Source of the DNA: Nocardia acidivorans NBRC 108247
Lineage (GTDB): Bacteria > Actinomycetota > Actinomycetes > Mycobacteriales > Mycobacteriaceae
DNA: 64,000 nucleotides
Direction of reading: 5' to 3'
NCBI RefSeq assembly: GCF_001625085.1
Contig: NZ_BDAW01000020.1
Coordinates: forward strand, 47,486 to 111,485
This document shows, piece by piece, positions 1-9,181 of this stretch (its first letter is position 1; every line of letters starts with the position of its first letter). The notes under the pieces are model-generated. The model saw nothing but the letters and a program-made list of their open reading frames with translations, was not told the DNA's origin and ran no database searches. The translations under genes were made by a program, and so were the position numbers.

Positions 1-2
1 TG

Positions 3-2108
3 CGCCTGATCTGGGGCGGACAGTGGAAGCTGCTGGGCGGCTTCCTGTCCGCCGGCCTGATCGCTCTGCTGCTGTTCTCCATCACCGGCACCGGATTCAG
101 CGCGCCGCGCTGGCATCTGTCCGAGCCGGAGCAGGTCAATACCTTCCTGTCGCAGTTCCTGGACGATCCGCGCTGGATCGCCATGCTGGCGGCCACGCTG
201 ACGGTGGCGAGCCCGTGGCTGCCCGCGCGCTGGCGGCGCTGGTGGTGGACGCTGCTGCTGGCATTCGTGCCCATCCACCTGGTGGTCTCGCTGGTGGTGC
301 CCGCGCGCGCACTGCTCGGGCTGGCGGTGGGCTGGCTGGTGGGTGCGGTCATCGTGCTGGTGGTCGGCACGCCCACGCTCGAGGTTCCGCTCGACGCGGC
401 CGTTCGGGTGCTGGCGCGGCGCGGTTTCCAGGTGACGGCCTTCCAGGTGGTGCGCCCGGCCGGGCGCGGGCCGCTGGTGCTCTCGGCCAAGACCGAGGCC
501 GATCCCCTGATCGTGGAGATGTACGGGCAGAACCAGCGCAGCCGCAGTGCGCTGCGACAATTGCGGCGCTGGTTGACGATTCGGCCCGGTGAGTATCCGA
601 CGCTCTTCGGCTCCATGCGCCGCGCGGTGGAGCATCGCGCGCTCATGGGTATCGCCATCGGGGATCTCGGGCTGGGCAGTAATCGTCCGCTGACCGTCGC
701 CGCACTGGATCGCGGCTGGATGATGTACGCGCACACCGAACCTCGCGGGGTGCCGCTCGCGGCCGAACACGGTGAGCAGATGCTGGTCAAGGTGTGGCAG
801 GCGCTGGGCACACTGCACGAGGGGCAGATCACGCACGGCGATCTGCGCGCCGAGGATATTCGGATCGTGGACGGCGACGTGCGTTTCAGCGGTTTCATGA
901 TGTCCGAGTTCGGCACCTATGACGTGCGATTCCAATCCGATGTGGCGCAGCTGCTGCTCACCTCGGCGGCGCTGTTCGGGCCCGAGACCGCCGTGCGCAC
1001 CGCCTTGGAGTTGATGGGTCCGCAGCGGGTGCTGAGCGCCTCGCGGCGGCTCACCAAAACCGCCATCCCGCAACAGGTCCGCAAGGCGGTGCCCAATGTC
1101 GGGGAGGTCATGAAGGCCACCCGTGACGAGGTGGCGGTGCAGACCGATCAGGACAAGATCGAGGCCGCGCGCATCACCCGATTCTCCCGCAATCAGATCA
1201 TCCAGCTGGTGCTGTTGATCGGCCTGGTGTACGTGGCGTACCCGTACATCAGTGCCGCGCCCGGCTTCTTCTCCGAACTGCAGCAGGCGAATTGGTGGTG
1301 GGCTGCGCTGGGCCTGGCCGTCTCCGCGCTCACCTATCTGGGTGCGGCAATGGCGTTGTGGGCCTGCGCCTCCGAGGAGGTCAACTTCCGCAACCTGCTG
1401 TTCATGCAGGTCGCCAACACCTTCGCCGCGACCACCACGCCCGCGGGTGTGGGCGGTCTGGCCCTGAGCGTCCGCTTCCTGCAGAAGAGCGGTCTGGGCG
1501 CGGTGCGCGCCACCGCGGCGGTGGCCCTACAGCAGACCATCCAGGTGGTCACCCACCTGGTGCTGCTGGTGTTCTTCAGTGTGGCAGCGGGCGTTTCGAC
1601 GAACCTGTCGCATTTCGTCCCGAGCGCGACCATCCTCTACCTCGTAGCCGGCACCCTGCTCGGCCTGCTCGGTGTGACCATGTTCGTCCCCAAGATCCGC
1701 CGCTGGCTGGTCCACGAGGTACGCCCCCAATTGGCCGATGTCCTGGCACAGCTCAAAGACCTGGCGCGCCGCCCGGGACGCCTGGCCATGATCGTCGGCG
1801 GCTGCGCCACCACCACCCTGGGCATGGCCCTGGCCCTCTGGGCGAGCATCGAAGCCTTCGGCGGCAGTACGACTTTCGTGACGGTCACCATCGTCACCAT
1901 GATCGGCGGCACCCTCGCCTCGGCCGCCCCCACCCCCGGCGGCGTAGGCGCCGTCGAAGCCGCCCTCATCGGCGGTCTCGCGGCCTTCGGAGTAGCGGCG
2001 ACCATAGCCGTCCCCGCGGTCCTGCTCTACCGAGTCCTGACCTGCTGGCTCCCCGTCTTCTGCGGCTGGGCCATCATGCGCTGGCTAACCTCCAACGACA
2101 TGATCTGA
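3..2108 (+). CDS. lysylphosphatidylglycerol synthase TM domain (flippase-like) protein with kinase-like region, 5' truncated
   Basis: The frame is open from the first bases, so the N-terminus lies outside the window; 701 codons are visible. The first part has hydrophobic segments. It is followed by a degenerate protein-kinase/ABC1-like stretch with the loop ITHGDLRAEDIRI (a catalytic-loop-like HGDL) but no convincing DFG. The C-terminal 300 residues form six or more membrane helices of the UPF0104/LPG_synthase_TM type, with the family's TTPAGVGG and APTPGGVGAVEA signatures. Such proteins move or modify lipids at the membrane, but the substrate of this actinobacterial two-domain form is not known to me. 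It ends 72 bp before the convergent acyl-CoA ligase gene. Confidence 0.8.
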   Translation, partial: RLIWGGQWKLLGGFLSAGLIALLLFSITGTGFSAPRWHLSEPEQVNTFLSQFLDDPRWIAMLAATLTVASPWLPARWRRWWWTLLLAFVPIHLVVSLVVPARALLGLAVGWLVGAVIVLVVGTPTLEVPLDAAVRVLARRGFQVTAFQVVRPAGRGPLVLSAKTEADPLIVEMYGQNQRSRSALRQLRRWLTIRPGEYPTLFGSMRRAVEHRALMGIAIGDLGLGSNRPLTVAALDRGWMMYAHTEPRGVPLAAEHGEQMLVKVWQALGTLHEGQITHGDLRAEDIRIVDGDVRFSGFMMSEFGTYDVRFQSDVAQLLLTSAALFGPETAVRTALELMGPQRVLSASRRLTKTAIPQQVRKAVPNVGEVMKATRDEVAVQTDQDKIEAARITRFSRNQIIQLVLLIGLVYVAYPYISAAPGFFSELQQANWWWAALGLAVSALTYLGAAMALWACASEEVNFRNLLFMQVANTFAATTTPAGVGGLALSVRFLQKSGLGAVRATAAVALQQTIQVVTHLVLLVFFSVAAGVSTNLSHFVPSATILYLVAGTLLGLLGVTMFVPKIRRWLVHEVRPQLADVLAQLKDLARRPGRLAMIVGGCATTTLGMALALWASIEAFGGSTTFVTVTIVTMIGGTLASAAPTPGGVGAVEAALIGGLAAFGVAATIAVPAVLLYRVLTCWLPVFCGWAIMRWLTSNDMI

Positions 2109-2179
2109 CACAACGACATTCATGCATTGGGGCAGGGATTGGTCGAGAAGGGTCCTGCGTCACCACATGCACATCGTGC

Positions 2180-3739
2180 TTACTTTCGGAGTTCTACCTT
2201 GAGGACCTTGCCGCTGGCGTTGCGGGGGAGTTCGCTGACGATGACCAGCTCTTTGGGGTGTTTGTAGCGGGCCAGGGATTCGTTGAGGAAGGGTTCCAGT
2301 TCTTCGAGGGTCAGGGTGTCGACGCCCTCGACGAGTGCGACGACCGCTACCGGGACCTCGCCCCATTTCTCGTGCGCGCGGCCGATTACCGCCGCCTCGT
2401 GGATCTTCGGGTGGGCGAACAGGACGTTCTCCACTTCGGCGCAGTAGATGTTCTCGCCGCCGGAGATGATCATGTCCTTCTTGCGGTCCACGACGTAGAT
2501 GAAGCCGTCGGCGTCGGCGCGGACCAGATCGCCGGAGTGGAACCAGCCGCCGTGGAAGGCTTCGGCGGTGGCCTCGGGCTTGTTCCAGTAGCCCTGCATG
2601 AGGGTGGGGCCGCGGTAGACGATCTCGCCGACGGTGCCGGGTTCGACATCGTTCATCTCGTCGTCGACGATGCGGGCCTGAATGGTCGGGATGGGCTTGC
2701 CGACCGAACCGAGCTTGGTGAGGGCGTCGCGGCCTTCGAGAACGCAGGTGATGGGCGACATTTCGGTCTGGCCGAAGACCGCGACATTGAAAGCGTCGGG
2801 GAAGCAGTCGGCCATGGCCCGCAGGACCGTGTCGGAGGCGGGGGCCGCACCCCAGCAGAGGGCCTTCAGCGCCAGTTTGCGCTGTTTGACGGTCGGCTCC
2901 TCGCAGATGAGCTGCCACTGCACGGGTACGCAGAATGCGGCGGTGGCCTGCTCGGCCTCGATGGCGTCGAGGAATTCGGTGGCGTCGAACGCGCCCAGCG
3001 GATGCAGCACGGTCTTGCCGCCGAGCATGAAATACGGTGTCAGACTGCCCAATCCGGCGATGTGGAACAGCGGTGAGGTGCAGAATCCGATGGATTCGGG
3101 GGTGATCTCCATGGCGCGAATACAGGTGAGCGCCTGCGCGTTCAGATTCGCGTGCGAGAGCACCGCGCCCTTGGGGCTGCCCGTGGTGCCCGAGGTGTAC
3201 ATGATCAGCGCCGGGGTTTCCTCCGGAATGTCCAGCGGCGCATGGGGTTCGCCCGCCTCGGCGAGCACCTCCTCGTAGCCGAGCACACCGTCCCCGGATC
3301 GGCCGTTGATCACCACGATGGTGTCGAGACCGGCCGCCTGTCCGGCGACGCCCGCCGCCAGCGGTTGCAGCAGCGAATCGGTGACGATGGCCTTCGCGCC
3401 GGAGTCGCCCACGATATAGGAGACCTCCGGCGGCGTGAGCCGGAAGTTCACCGGCGCCACGATGGCCCCGAGTGCGTTGATGCCCATGACGGCCTCGATG
3501 TACTCGGTGTAGTTCAGGGCGAGGATGAGCACGCGGTCGCCGAACCCGACCCCGCGACGGGCGAGCGCGTCGGCGAATTTCTCCGAACGCTCGTGCAGCT
3601 GACTCCACGTGGTGTCCACGCCCTTGAACCGGAAGGCGACGCTGTCGGGTCGCATGGCCGCATGCGTGGCGACCTGGTTGACCCAGTGATTGCGCCTGGA
3701 CCGGGTCGGCTCGTCGAGCGGCCGGAGACCTGTGGTCAT
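2180..3739 (-). CDS. fatty-acyl-CoA ligase/acyl-CoA synthetase (FadD-like)
   Basis: A 519-residue ANL-superfamily enzyme that activates a carboxylic acid to acyl-AMP and then acyl-CoA (or another thioester) in the cytosol. The AMP-binding motif YTSGTTGSPKG, the A5-type GQTEMSP motif, the hinge segment SGDLVRADADGFIYVVDRKK and the C-terminal GKVLKVELRK with its catalytic Lys are all present, so it should be active. The ATG at 3739 was chosen over a longer reading because AAGGA lies 6-10 nt upstream and the protein starts where the family does (TTGLRPLDEP). It is divergent from the nitronate monooxygenase gene. Acid chain length cannot be read from the sequence. Confidence 0.92.
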   Translation of the reverse strand: MTTGLRPLDEPTRSRRNHWVNQVATHAAMRPDSVAFRFKGVDTTWSQLHERSEKFADALARRGVGFGDRVLILALNYTEYIEAVMGINALGAIVAPVNFRLTPPEVSYIVGDSGAKAIVTDSLLQPLAAGVAGQAAGLDTIVVINGRSGDGVLGYEEVLAEAGEPHAPLDIPEETPALIMYTSGTTGSPKGAVLSHANLNAQALTCIRAMEITPESIGFCTSPLFHIAGLGSLTPYFMLGGKTVLHPLGAFDATEFLDAIEAEQATAAFCVPVQWQLICEEPTVKQRKLALKALCWGAAPASDTVLRAMADCFPDAFNVAVFGQTEMSPITCVLEGRDALTKLGSVGKPIPTIQARIVDDEMNDVEPGTVGEIVYRGPTLMQGYWNKPEATAEAFHGGWFHSGDLVRADADGFIYVVDRKKDMIISGGENIYCAEVENVLFAHPKIHEAAVIGRAHEKWGEVPVAVVALVEGVDTLTLEELEPFLNESLARYKHPKELVIVSELPRNASGKVLKVELRK

Positions 3740-3830
3740 GCTGTGTCCTTCCGTCTGGTCGCTCGTGAGAATAGCAACTAACTTCTTGGCGTGACAAGGG
3801 TTACAGAGAAGGTTCCAGCCGATGTTTATC

Positions 3831-3841
3831 ATTGATTCAAT
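3831..3841. promoter_or_regulatory. small palindrome in the fadD/nitronate monooxygenase divergent region
   Basis: ATTGA-T-TCAAT is a perfect 11-bp palindrome in an AT-rich patch of the 283-bp intergenic region between the two divergent genes. It could be an operator or part of a promoter; there is no family-specific match. The rest of the gap shows no gene. Confidence 0.3.
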
Positions 3842-3908
3842 CAGCAGCTCAGAGTGCATAAACTGCTCTTGATGACCCAGGCATCGCCATGAGGTCATCC
3901 CCAGGTGA

Positions 3909-5006
<1,098 letters not shown>

Positions 5007-5013
5007 GAGCCGT

Positions 5014-5037
5014 CACCGGCACGCACGCGTGCCGGTG
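5014..5037 (+). terminator. hairpin after nitronate monooxygenase gene
   Basis: CACCGGCACGC and GCGTGCCGGTG form a perfect 11-bp inverted repeat with a 2-nt centre, 8 nt after the stop codon. There is no T-run, as is usual for actinobacterial terminators. Confidence 0.6.
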
Positions 5038-5113
5038 GTTCCGTGCGACCACAATTCTGGACGTACCCCCGGAGTCACCCCCACCTCACGAAACCATTTG
5101 GCACTTTTAGCTA

Positions 5114-5144
5114 AGAGCCCTTGGCAATTCTTGCCAAGGGCTCT
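5114..5144 (+). terminator. strong hairpin, tandem terminator
   Basis: AGAGCCCTTGGCAA pairs perfectly with TTGCCAAGGGCTCT (14 bp) across a 3-nt loop. It lies between the nitronate monooxygenase gene and the antitoxin-like gene, and being symmetric could act on both strands. Confidence 0.75.
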
Positions 5145-5217
5145 GGTCATTTCGGGTGTCGAGCGCCCCGCGATACGTCATGCTTTAACGACAGTCCGAC
5201 GTGGCGGAGGTGCCGAA

Positions 5218-5391
5218 ATGGCAATCACTCGTATCTATCTCGACGATGACGCGCTGCGGCGGACGATGACAATTTCGGGCGTTCACACCGAACAGGACGC
5301 GGTGAATCTAGCGTTGCGATTCTTCAGCATGCATGCCACGGCGGCCGATCTGGAGCATCCGATCCACACTCGGGCGGCGACCGCCTCCTAG
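5218..5391 (+). CDS. VapB-type (DUF2191-like) antitoxin, orphan
   Basis: A 57-residue protein with the ribbon-helix-helix pattern of VapB antitoxins: a beta strand ITRIYLDDDALRR, then a helical segment around EQDAVNLALRFF. GGAGG lies 7 nt before the ATG, which fixes the start. VapB proteins bind their own promoter and neutralise a partner PIN-domain RNase, but no vapC gene follows. The next gene is the PKS-like one, 171 bp away behind a hairpin, and the previous one is a metabolic enzyme. It is therefore an orphan antitoxin or a free-standing RHH regulator. The family call rests on pattern and length only. Confidence 0.7.
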   Translation: MAITRIYLDDDALRRTMTISGVHTEQDAVNLALRFFSMHATAADLEHPIHTRAATAS

Positions 5392-5407
5392 GCGGGCGCG
5401 GCGAGTA

Positions 5408-5432
5408 CCCCGATGCCCTCCCGGCATCGGGG
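5408..5432 (+). terminator. hairpin after the antitoxin-like gene
   Basis: CCCCGATGCC and GGCATCGGGG form a perfect 10-bp stem with a 5-nt loop, 16 nt after the stop codon. This seals the antitoxin gene off as a monocistronic unit. Confidence 0.65.
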
Positions 5433-5562
5433 CGCACTCGTGTTTCGATGTCGCGCACCCCGACCCACCTGCGCGAAAGCTATTCTGGGCGAGGCGAAAT
5501 CTTGGCACAATCGCCCGGAGGTACCTCGGCGCACATGTCGCCGGACACGGGAGGGATTTCCT

Positions 5563-8500
5563 GTGCGGCAGAGTACGACGGCATCGAACGACCCGGCCCC
5601 GTTTCCGGGGGTGTCGATCGTGGGTGTCGGCCGTCGAGTCACGGGCACCGCTTTCGACAACGACTGGTTCGCGCTGCCCGAGTACGAGGCCGCCGCACTC
5701 GATCCGCGTCAGCGTGTCACCCTCGAACTCGCCGTCGAAGCCCTCGACGACTCCGGTCTGGGGCATCTGTGTCCCGGCTCGCGCGCGGGCGTGGTGCTCG
5801 GCACCGCAACGACATTCGGGCCCGGCGGTTCGCTGAATATCGCGCATCAGCTCGCGCGCACCCTGGAGCTGCGCGGGCCCAGCCTGCTGGTCGCCAGTGA
5901 TCGAGGAGCACCGCTGGCGGCGGTGGATACCGCGGTCCGGCTGCTGGCCGACGAGTCGGTGCCGTTCGTCATCGCGGGCGGGGCCGATCTCGCCCTGCTT
6001 CCGGACAATGCACTCCCCCAGTGCATTTCGGGCATAGCGATTCCCGACGCGGGTCAGGCCACCGTCGTGGTCCTGCAACGCACCCGGGACGCTCACCGCA
6101 CCGGCAGTCGCCGCTACGCGGACTTCACGGCCACCGGACTGGGCTACCCGCACTCCGGTGACCCGGATGCCCGAATCGTCCTGCAGACGCCCGATAGGGG
6201 GGCGAAAACCACCGCCGCACATCGGCACCCGGACCTCCGCGATGCGGAACCGCCGCTGCTGATACCGGTCTCGGCACGCGATCTGGATGCCCTGCACGCC
6301 CTCTCGCGACAGTACGCAGCCTCTGTCGGCTCCTACCCCACCCTGCGCGATTTCGCCGCCGCCACCGCCCGCCTGCTGCCGGACCGCACCCGCGCGGCGA
6401 TTCTCGCCGGTGATATCGCCACCGCCGCAACCCAATTCCGCGCGCTGGCCGATCACCTCACCGCCATGACAGCTGCCACGCCCGCCCGCACACCGGCCGC
6501 CCGGCGGCTCGAGTCCCCCGCCGCCCCGGCCAACGACACTGCGGCGGAATGCAACTCATGCGGCGCGAAGTGGCGCATCGTGGGTTCCGCGCTGTCGGCA
6601 TCGGCTCGGACACCCGAGATCGGTGAAACCATCGGTATTTCCGAGCCGGTGGCCCCCGGCGGGCTGCTGCTGCTGTTCTCCGGTGGTGGCGGGCACGCGC
6701 GCATGGGGCGCGCGCTCGCGGCCCGGTATCCGGTATTCGCGGCGGCCGTGGCCGAGGCGACCGATGCGGTGGTGGAGGCGGGCGGACCGCGAGTGTGGAC
6801 CCCGCGCAACGGATTCGCCACGGGCGCGTCCGGCGAGGAGTTCGCCCAGCCCGCGCTCTTCGCCTTCCAGCTGGCCCTGGCCGAACTGCTGGCCTGGTGG
6901 GGGGTGCGCGCGAATGCCGTTGCCGGACACGGTGTCGGGGAGGTCGCCGCAGCGGTGGTCGGCGGTGCGATCACCCTGGCCGACGGAGCTCGAATCGTGG
7001 TGGCACGCGGCCGATTGCTCGCCAAAACGGGTGCCGAGGGTGCCGCGGCGGTCCTGGAGGCCACCCCCGCCGAGGTTCGGCGACTGATCGAACCCATGCG
7101 CGCCGCGGTCGGGGTGGCGGCGATCGACGGCCCGAACTCGATCACGGTCTCCGGCGATGCGCGCTATATCGACGCCCTGGTGCGCCGGGCGCACCGCCGG
7201 GCGATCTTCGCCCGGCGCATCACCCCCGATGCCGCGGCGGCGGGCATGATCGCCGTACCGCATGCCCCACGCGCACAAGCCATCGCGCCGCAATTGGTGA
7301 CGGAGCTGGGTGAGGTCCGCGTACTCCCCGCGGAACTGCCGATCTTCTCGACCACCCGACCGGGCCTGGTGATCGGAGCGCCCGACACCGGCATCGCCGC
7401 GACCGGCGCTCCACGCGCCACCGCCTCCGGGCCGACCGCCTCCACCTACGCCACCACCACCGCGCCCGGGTCCGCGTCTACCGTCACCAGCACCACCGCC
7501 ACCGGATCCGGATCCGGGGCAGGCACCACCGGCACCAGCACCACCGCCATCCCGTCCGGATCCGCCACCACCGCCGCGCCCGGGTCCGGTTCTACCATCA
7601 CCAACACCTCCGCCACCGGATCCCGGGCGGGCACCACCGGCACCAGCACCACCGCCACCCGATCCGGGTCGGCCGCCGCCACAACCGGGTCCGGGTCCGG
7701 CTCTGCCGTCACCAACACCTCCGCCACCGGATCCGGGGCGGGCACCACCGGCACCAACACCACCGCCACCGGATCCGGGGCGGGCACCACCGGCACCAGC
7801 ACCACCGCCACCCGGTCCGGATCGGCCGCCGCCACCACGGCCGGGTTCGGTTCCGGGGCGGCCGCCACGGGCGCGAGTGCCATCGCTACCGGATCCGGGT
7901 CGGCCGCCTACGCCGCGGGAACATGGTCCGGGTCGGGCGAAGATGCTGCGGGACCGGCATATTCGACCGAACCCGCGCGGACGGCCGGTGGTCCGGACGT
8001 GAATGGCTCCGGTTCGAGGGCGGTGCAGCCGAGCATGGACGCCGCCTACTGGGGCGCGAATGCGGCGGGACCGGTCGAACTCGGTGCGGCACTGGAACAT
8101 GCCGCGGCAGCGGGGATTTCGACCGTGCTCGAGGTCGGTCCGCACGGTGTGCTGACCCCCGTGGTGCGCGAGCGGGTGGCGTTCCGGGAGTCCGCCTACG
8201 CGGCCGGCTCGCGAGTGGATGAGGCGGCGAGTCTGCTGCGGGCGCTCGGTCGCCTGTATCTGGAGGGGCGGCAGGTGGATTGGTCCGCGCTGGGCCCGGT
8301 CACCAGCGCCCCGCCGGAGCGGCGCTGGGGGCGGCGGGTCACGGCGCGCGGGGTCGGGGTGGCCATGCCCGAGGTGCGGATTCGGGCGGAGGGCACCTAC
8401 GTGGTGGCGGGCGGGCTCGGGGATTCGGGAGCGCTGGTGGTGCGCTGGCTGCTGGACTCGGGCGCACGCGATGTCGTCGTGCTGACCCGGGTGCCGCGGG

Positions 8501-8784
8501 CCCTGCCCGAACCCCTGGCGGGCATGGAGGAGTGGATCGTGGTGGTGCGCTGCGATGTCGCCGATCATGCGGATCTGGCTGCGGCACTGGAGGATATCCG
8601 CGAATGCGGGGCCCCGATCCGCGGTGTGGTGCACGCGGGCCACGAGTTGGATCGCACGGCGGCCGGGCATCTGGTCGAGCTGACCGCCGCCGATCCCACC
8701 GATTTCACCATCGGCTTCTCGGGCGTCGGCTGGCAGCCGCTGTCCCGCGTGTCGGGAGGGGGCGCGCCGGTCACGCGGGAATGA
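5563..8784 (+). CDS. degenerate KS-AT-KR polyketide-synthase-like protein (pseudo-enzyme)
   Basis: A 1073-residue protein built from shrunken type I PKS modules. Residues 15-180 resemble a ketosynthase (ALDPRQRVTLELAVEALDDSG) but lack the mid-domain, the active-site Cys (position 114 is Arg in GPSLLVASDR) and both HGTGT-type His motifs. Residues 365-1000 are acyltransferase-like; the nucleophile motif reads GHGVGE, so the Ser is Gly457, and the GQG loop reads SGGGGH. A Thr/Ser/Gly/Ala low-complexity stretch of roughly 200 residues interrupts the AT domain. The end is a partial ketoreductase with a weakened nucleotide motif and no catalytic Tyr. GTG 5563 is preferred because GGGAGGGA lies 7 nt upstream. 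The frame is intact with high GC3, so this looks like a maintained non-catalytic protein, though slow decay is possible. Confidence 0.75.
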   Translation: MRQSTTASNDPAPFPGVSIVGVGRRVTGTAFDNDWFALPEYEAAALDPRQRVTLELAVEALDDSGLGHLCPGSRAGVVLGTATTFGPGGSLNIAHQLARTLELRGPSLLVASDRGAPLAAVDTAVRLLADESVPFVIAGGADLALLPDNALPQCISGIAIPDAGQATVVVLQRTRDAHRTGSRRYADFTATGLGYPHSGDPDARIVLQTPDRGAKTTAAHRHPDLRDAEPPLLIPVSARDLDALHALSRQYAASVGSYPTLRDFAAATARLLPDRTRAAILAGDIATAATQFRALADHLTAMTAATPARTPAARRLESPAAPANDTAAECNSCGAKWRIVGSALSASARTPEIGETIGISEPVAPGGLLLLFSGGGGHARMGRALAARYPVFAAAVAEATDAVVEAGGPRVWTPRNGFATGASGEEFAQPALFAFQLALAELLAWWGVRANAVAGHGVGEVAAAVVGGAITLADGARIVVARGRLLAKTGAEGAAAVLEATPAEVRRLIEPMRAAVGVAAIDGPNSITVSGDARYIDALVRRAHRRAIFARRITPDAAAAGMIAVPHAPRAQAIAPQLVTELGEVRVLPAELPIFSTTRPGLVIGAPDTGIAATGAPRATASGPTASTYATTTAPGSASTVTSTTATGSGSGAGTTGTSTTAIPSGSATTAAPGSGSTITNTSATGSRAGTTGTSTTATRSGSAAATTGSGSGSAVTNTSATGSGAGTTGTNTTATGSGAGTTGTSTTATRSGSAAATTAGFGSGAAATGASAIATGSGSAAYAAGTWSGSGEDAAGPAYSTEPARTAGGPDVNGSGSRAVQPSMDAAYWGANAAGPVELGAALEHAAAAGISTVLEVGPHGVLTPVVRERVAFRESAYAAGSRVDEAASLLRALGRLYLEGRQVDWSALGPVTSAPPERRWGRRVTARGVGVAMPEVRIRAEGTYVVAGGLGDSGALVVRWLLDSGARDVVVLTRVPRALPEPLAGMEEWIVVVRCDVADHADLAAALEDIRECGAPIRGVVHAGHELDRTAAGHLVELTAADPTDFTIGFSGVGWQPLSRVSGGGAPVTRE
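7395..8030 (+). repeat. GC-rich coding minisatellite inside the PKS-like gene
   Basis: Imperfect tandem copies of a block beginning GGGGCGGGCACCACCGGCAC recur (for example near 7517, 7627, 7736, 7784), with shorter TCCGGATCCG-type units between them. The reading frame is kept and encodes TTGTSTTAT/RSGSAAA-like sequence. Slippage would readily change its length. Confidence 0.8.
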
Positions 8785-8791
8785 TGACCGC

Positions 8792-9181
8792 ATGGCTGAG
8801 TCGAGTATCCAAGTGAAATGGAAGGACGAACCGGACGAACACGACTATCCGGCCGCGTCCGACTTCCTGGACATGCTGGGCGATCCGGCACTGGTTAGCG
8901 CCGTCATCGAGGAGCTGCGCGCCGCGAAGGTCACACACCGTAAGGCCAAGGACATTCTGCGCGCCTCGCAATTGGAGATTCTGCCCGTGCACAACCCGTA
9001 TGTGCGCCGCGATCTGGAGAAGATCCTGGCGGGTAAGGCGCTCTCGCCGATCCTGCTGGTGCGCGGCGACTTCCGCCGCGGTGTGCCCGCGCAGATCGCG
9101 GACGGCTACCACCGGGTGTGCGCGATCTACTACTCGGACGAGAACATTCGGATCCCGGTGAAAATCGCGTCGCTGCCGTGA
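8792..9181 (+). CDS. ParB/sulfiredoxin-like small protein of unknown function
   Basis: A 129-residue soluble protein. The C-terminal part contains ILPVHNPYVRRDLEKILAGK and then QIADGYHRVCAIYY. The DGYHR motif sits where ParB/Srx-fold proteins carry their DGxHR nucleotide-binding signature, so I place it loosely in that fold. ATG 8792 is 7 nt after the PKS-like stop, and its TGA overlaps the GTG of the antiporter (GTGA), so it is probably translated in one transcript with both. I know of no experimentally defined function; the antiporter coupling suggests a cytosolic partner or regulator of transport, which is inference. Confidence 0.7.
   Translation: MAESSIQVKWKDEPDEHDYPAASDFLDMLGDPALVSAVIEELRAAKVTHRKAKDILRASQLEILPVHNPYVRRDLEKILAGKALSPILLVRGDFRRGVPAQIADGYHRVCAIYYSDENIRIPVKIASLP

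Noticed and set aside
1292..3076. Long open frame (about 594 codons) over the flippase-like and fadD genes
   Set aside because: It is Arg/Pro-rich, crosses two opposing genes and has no domain.
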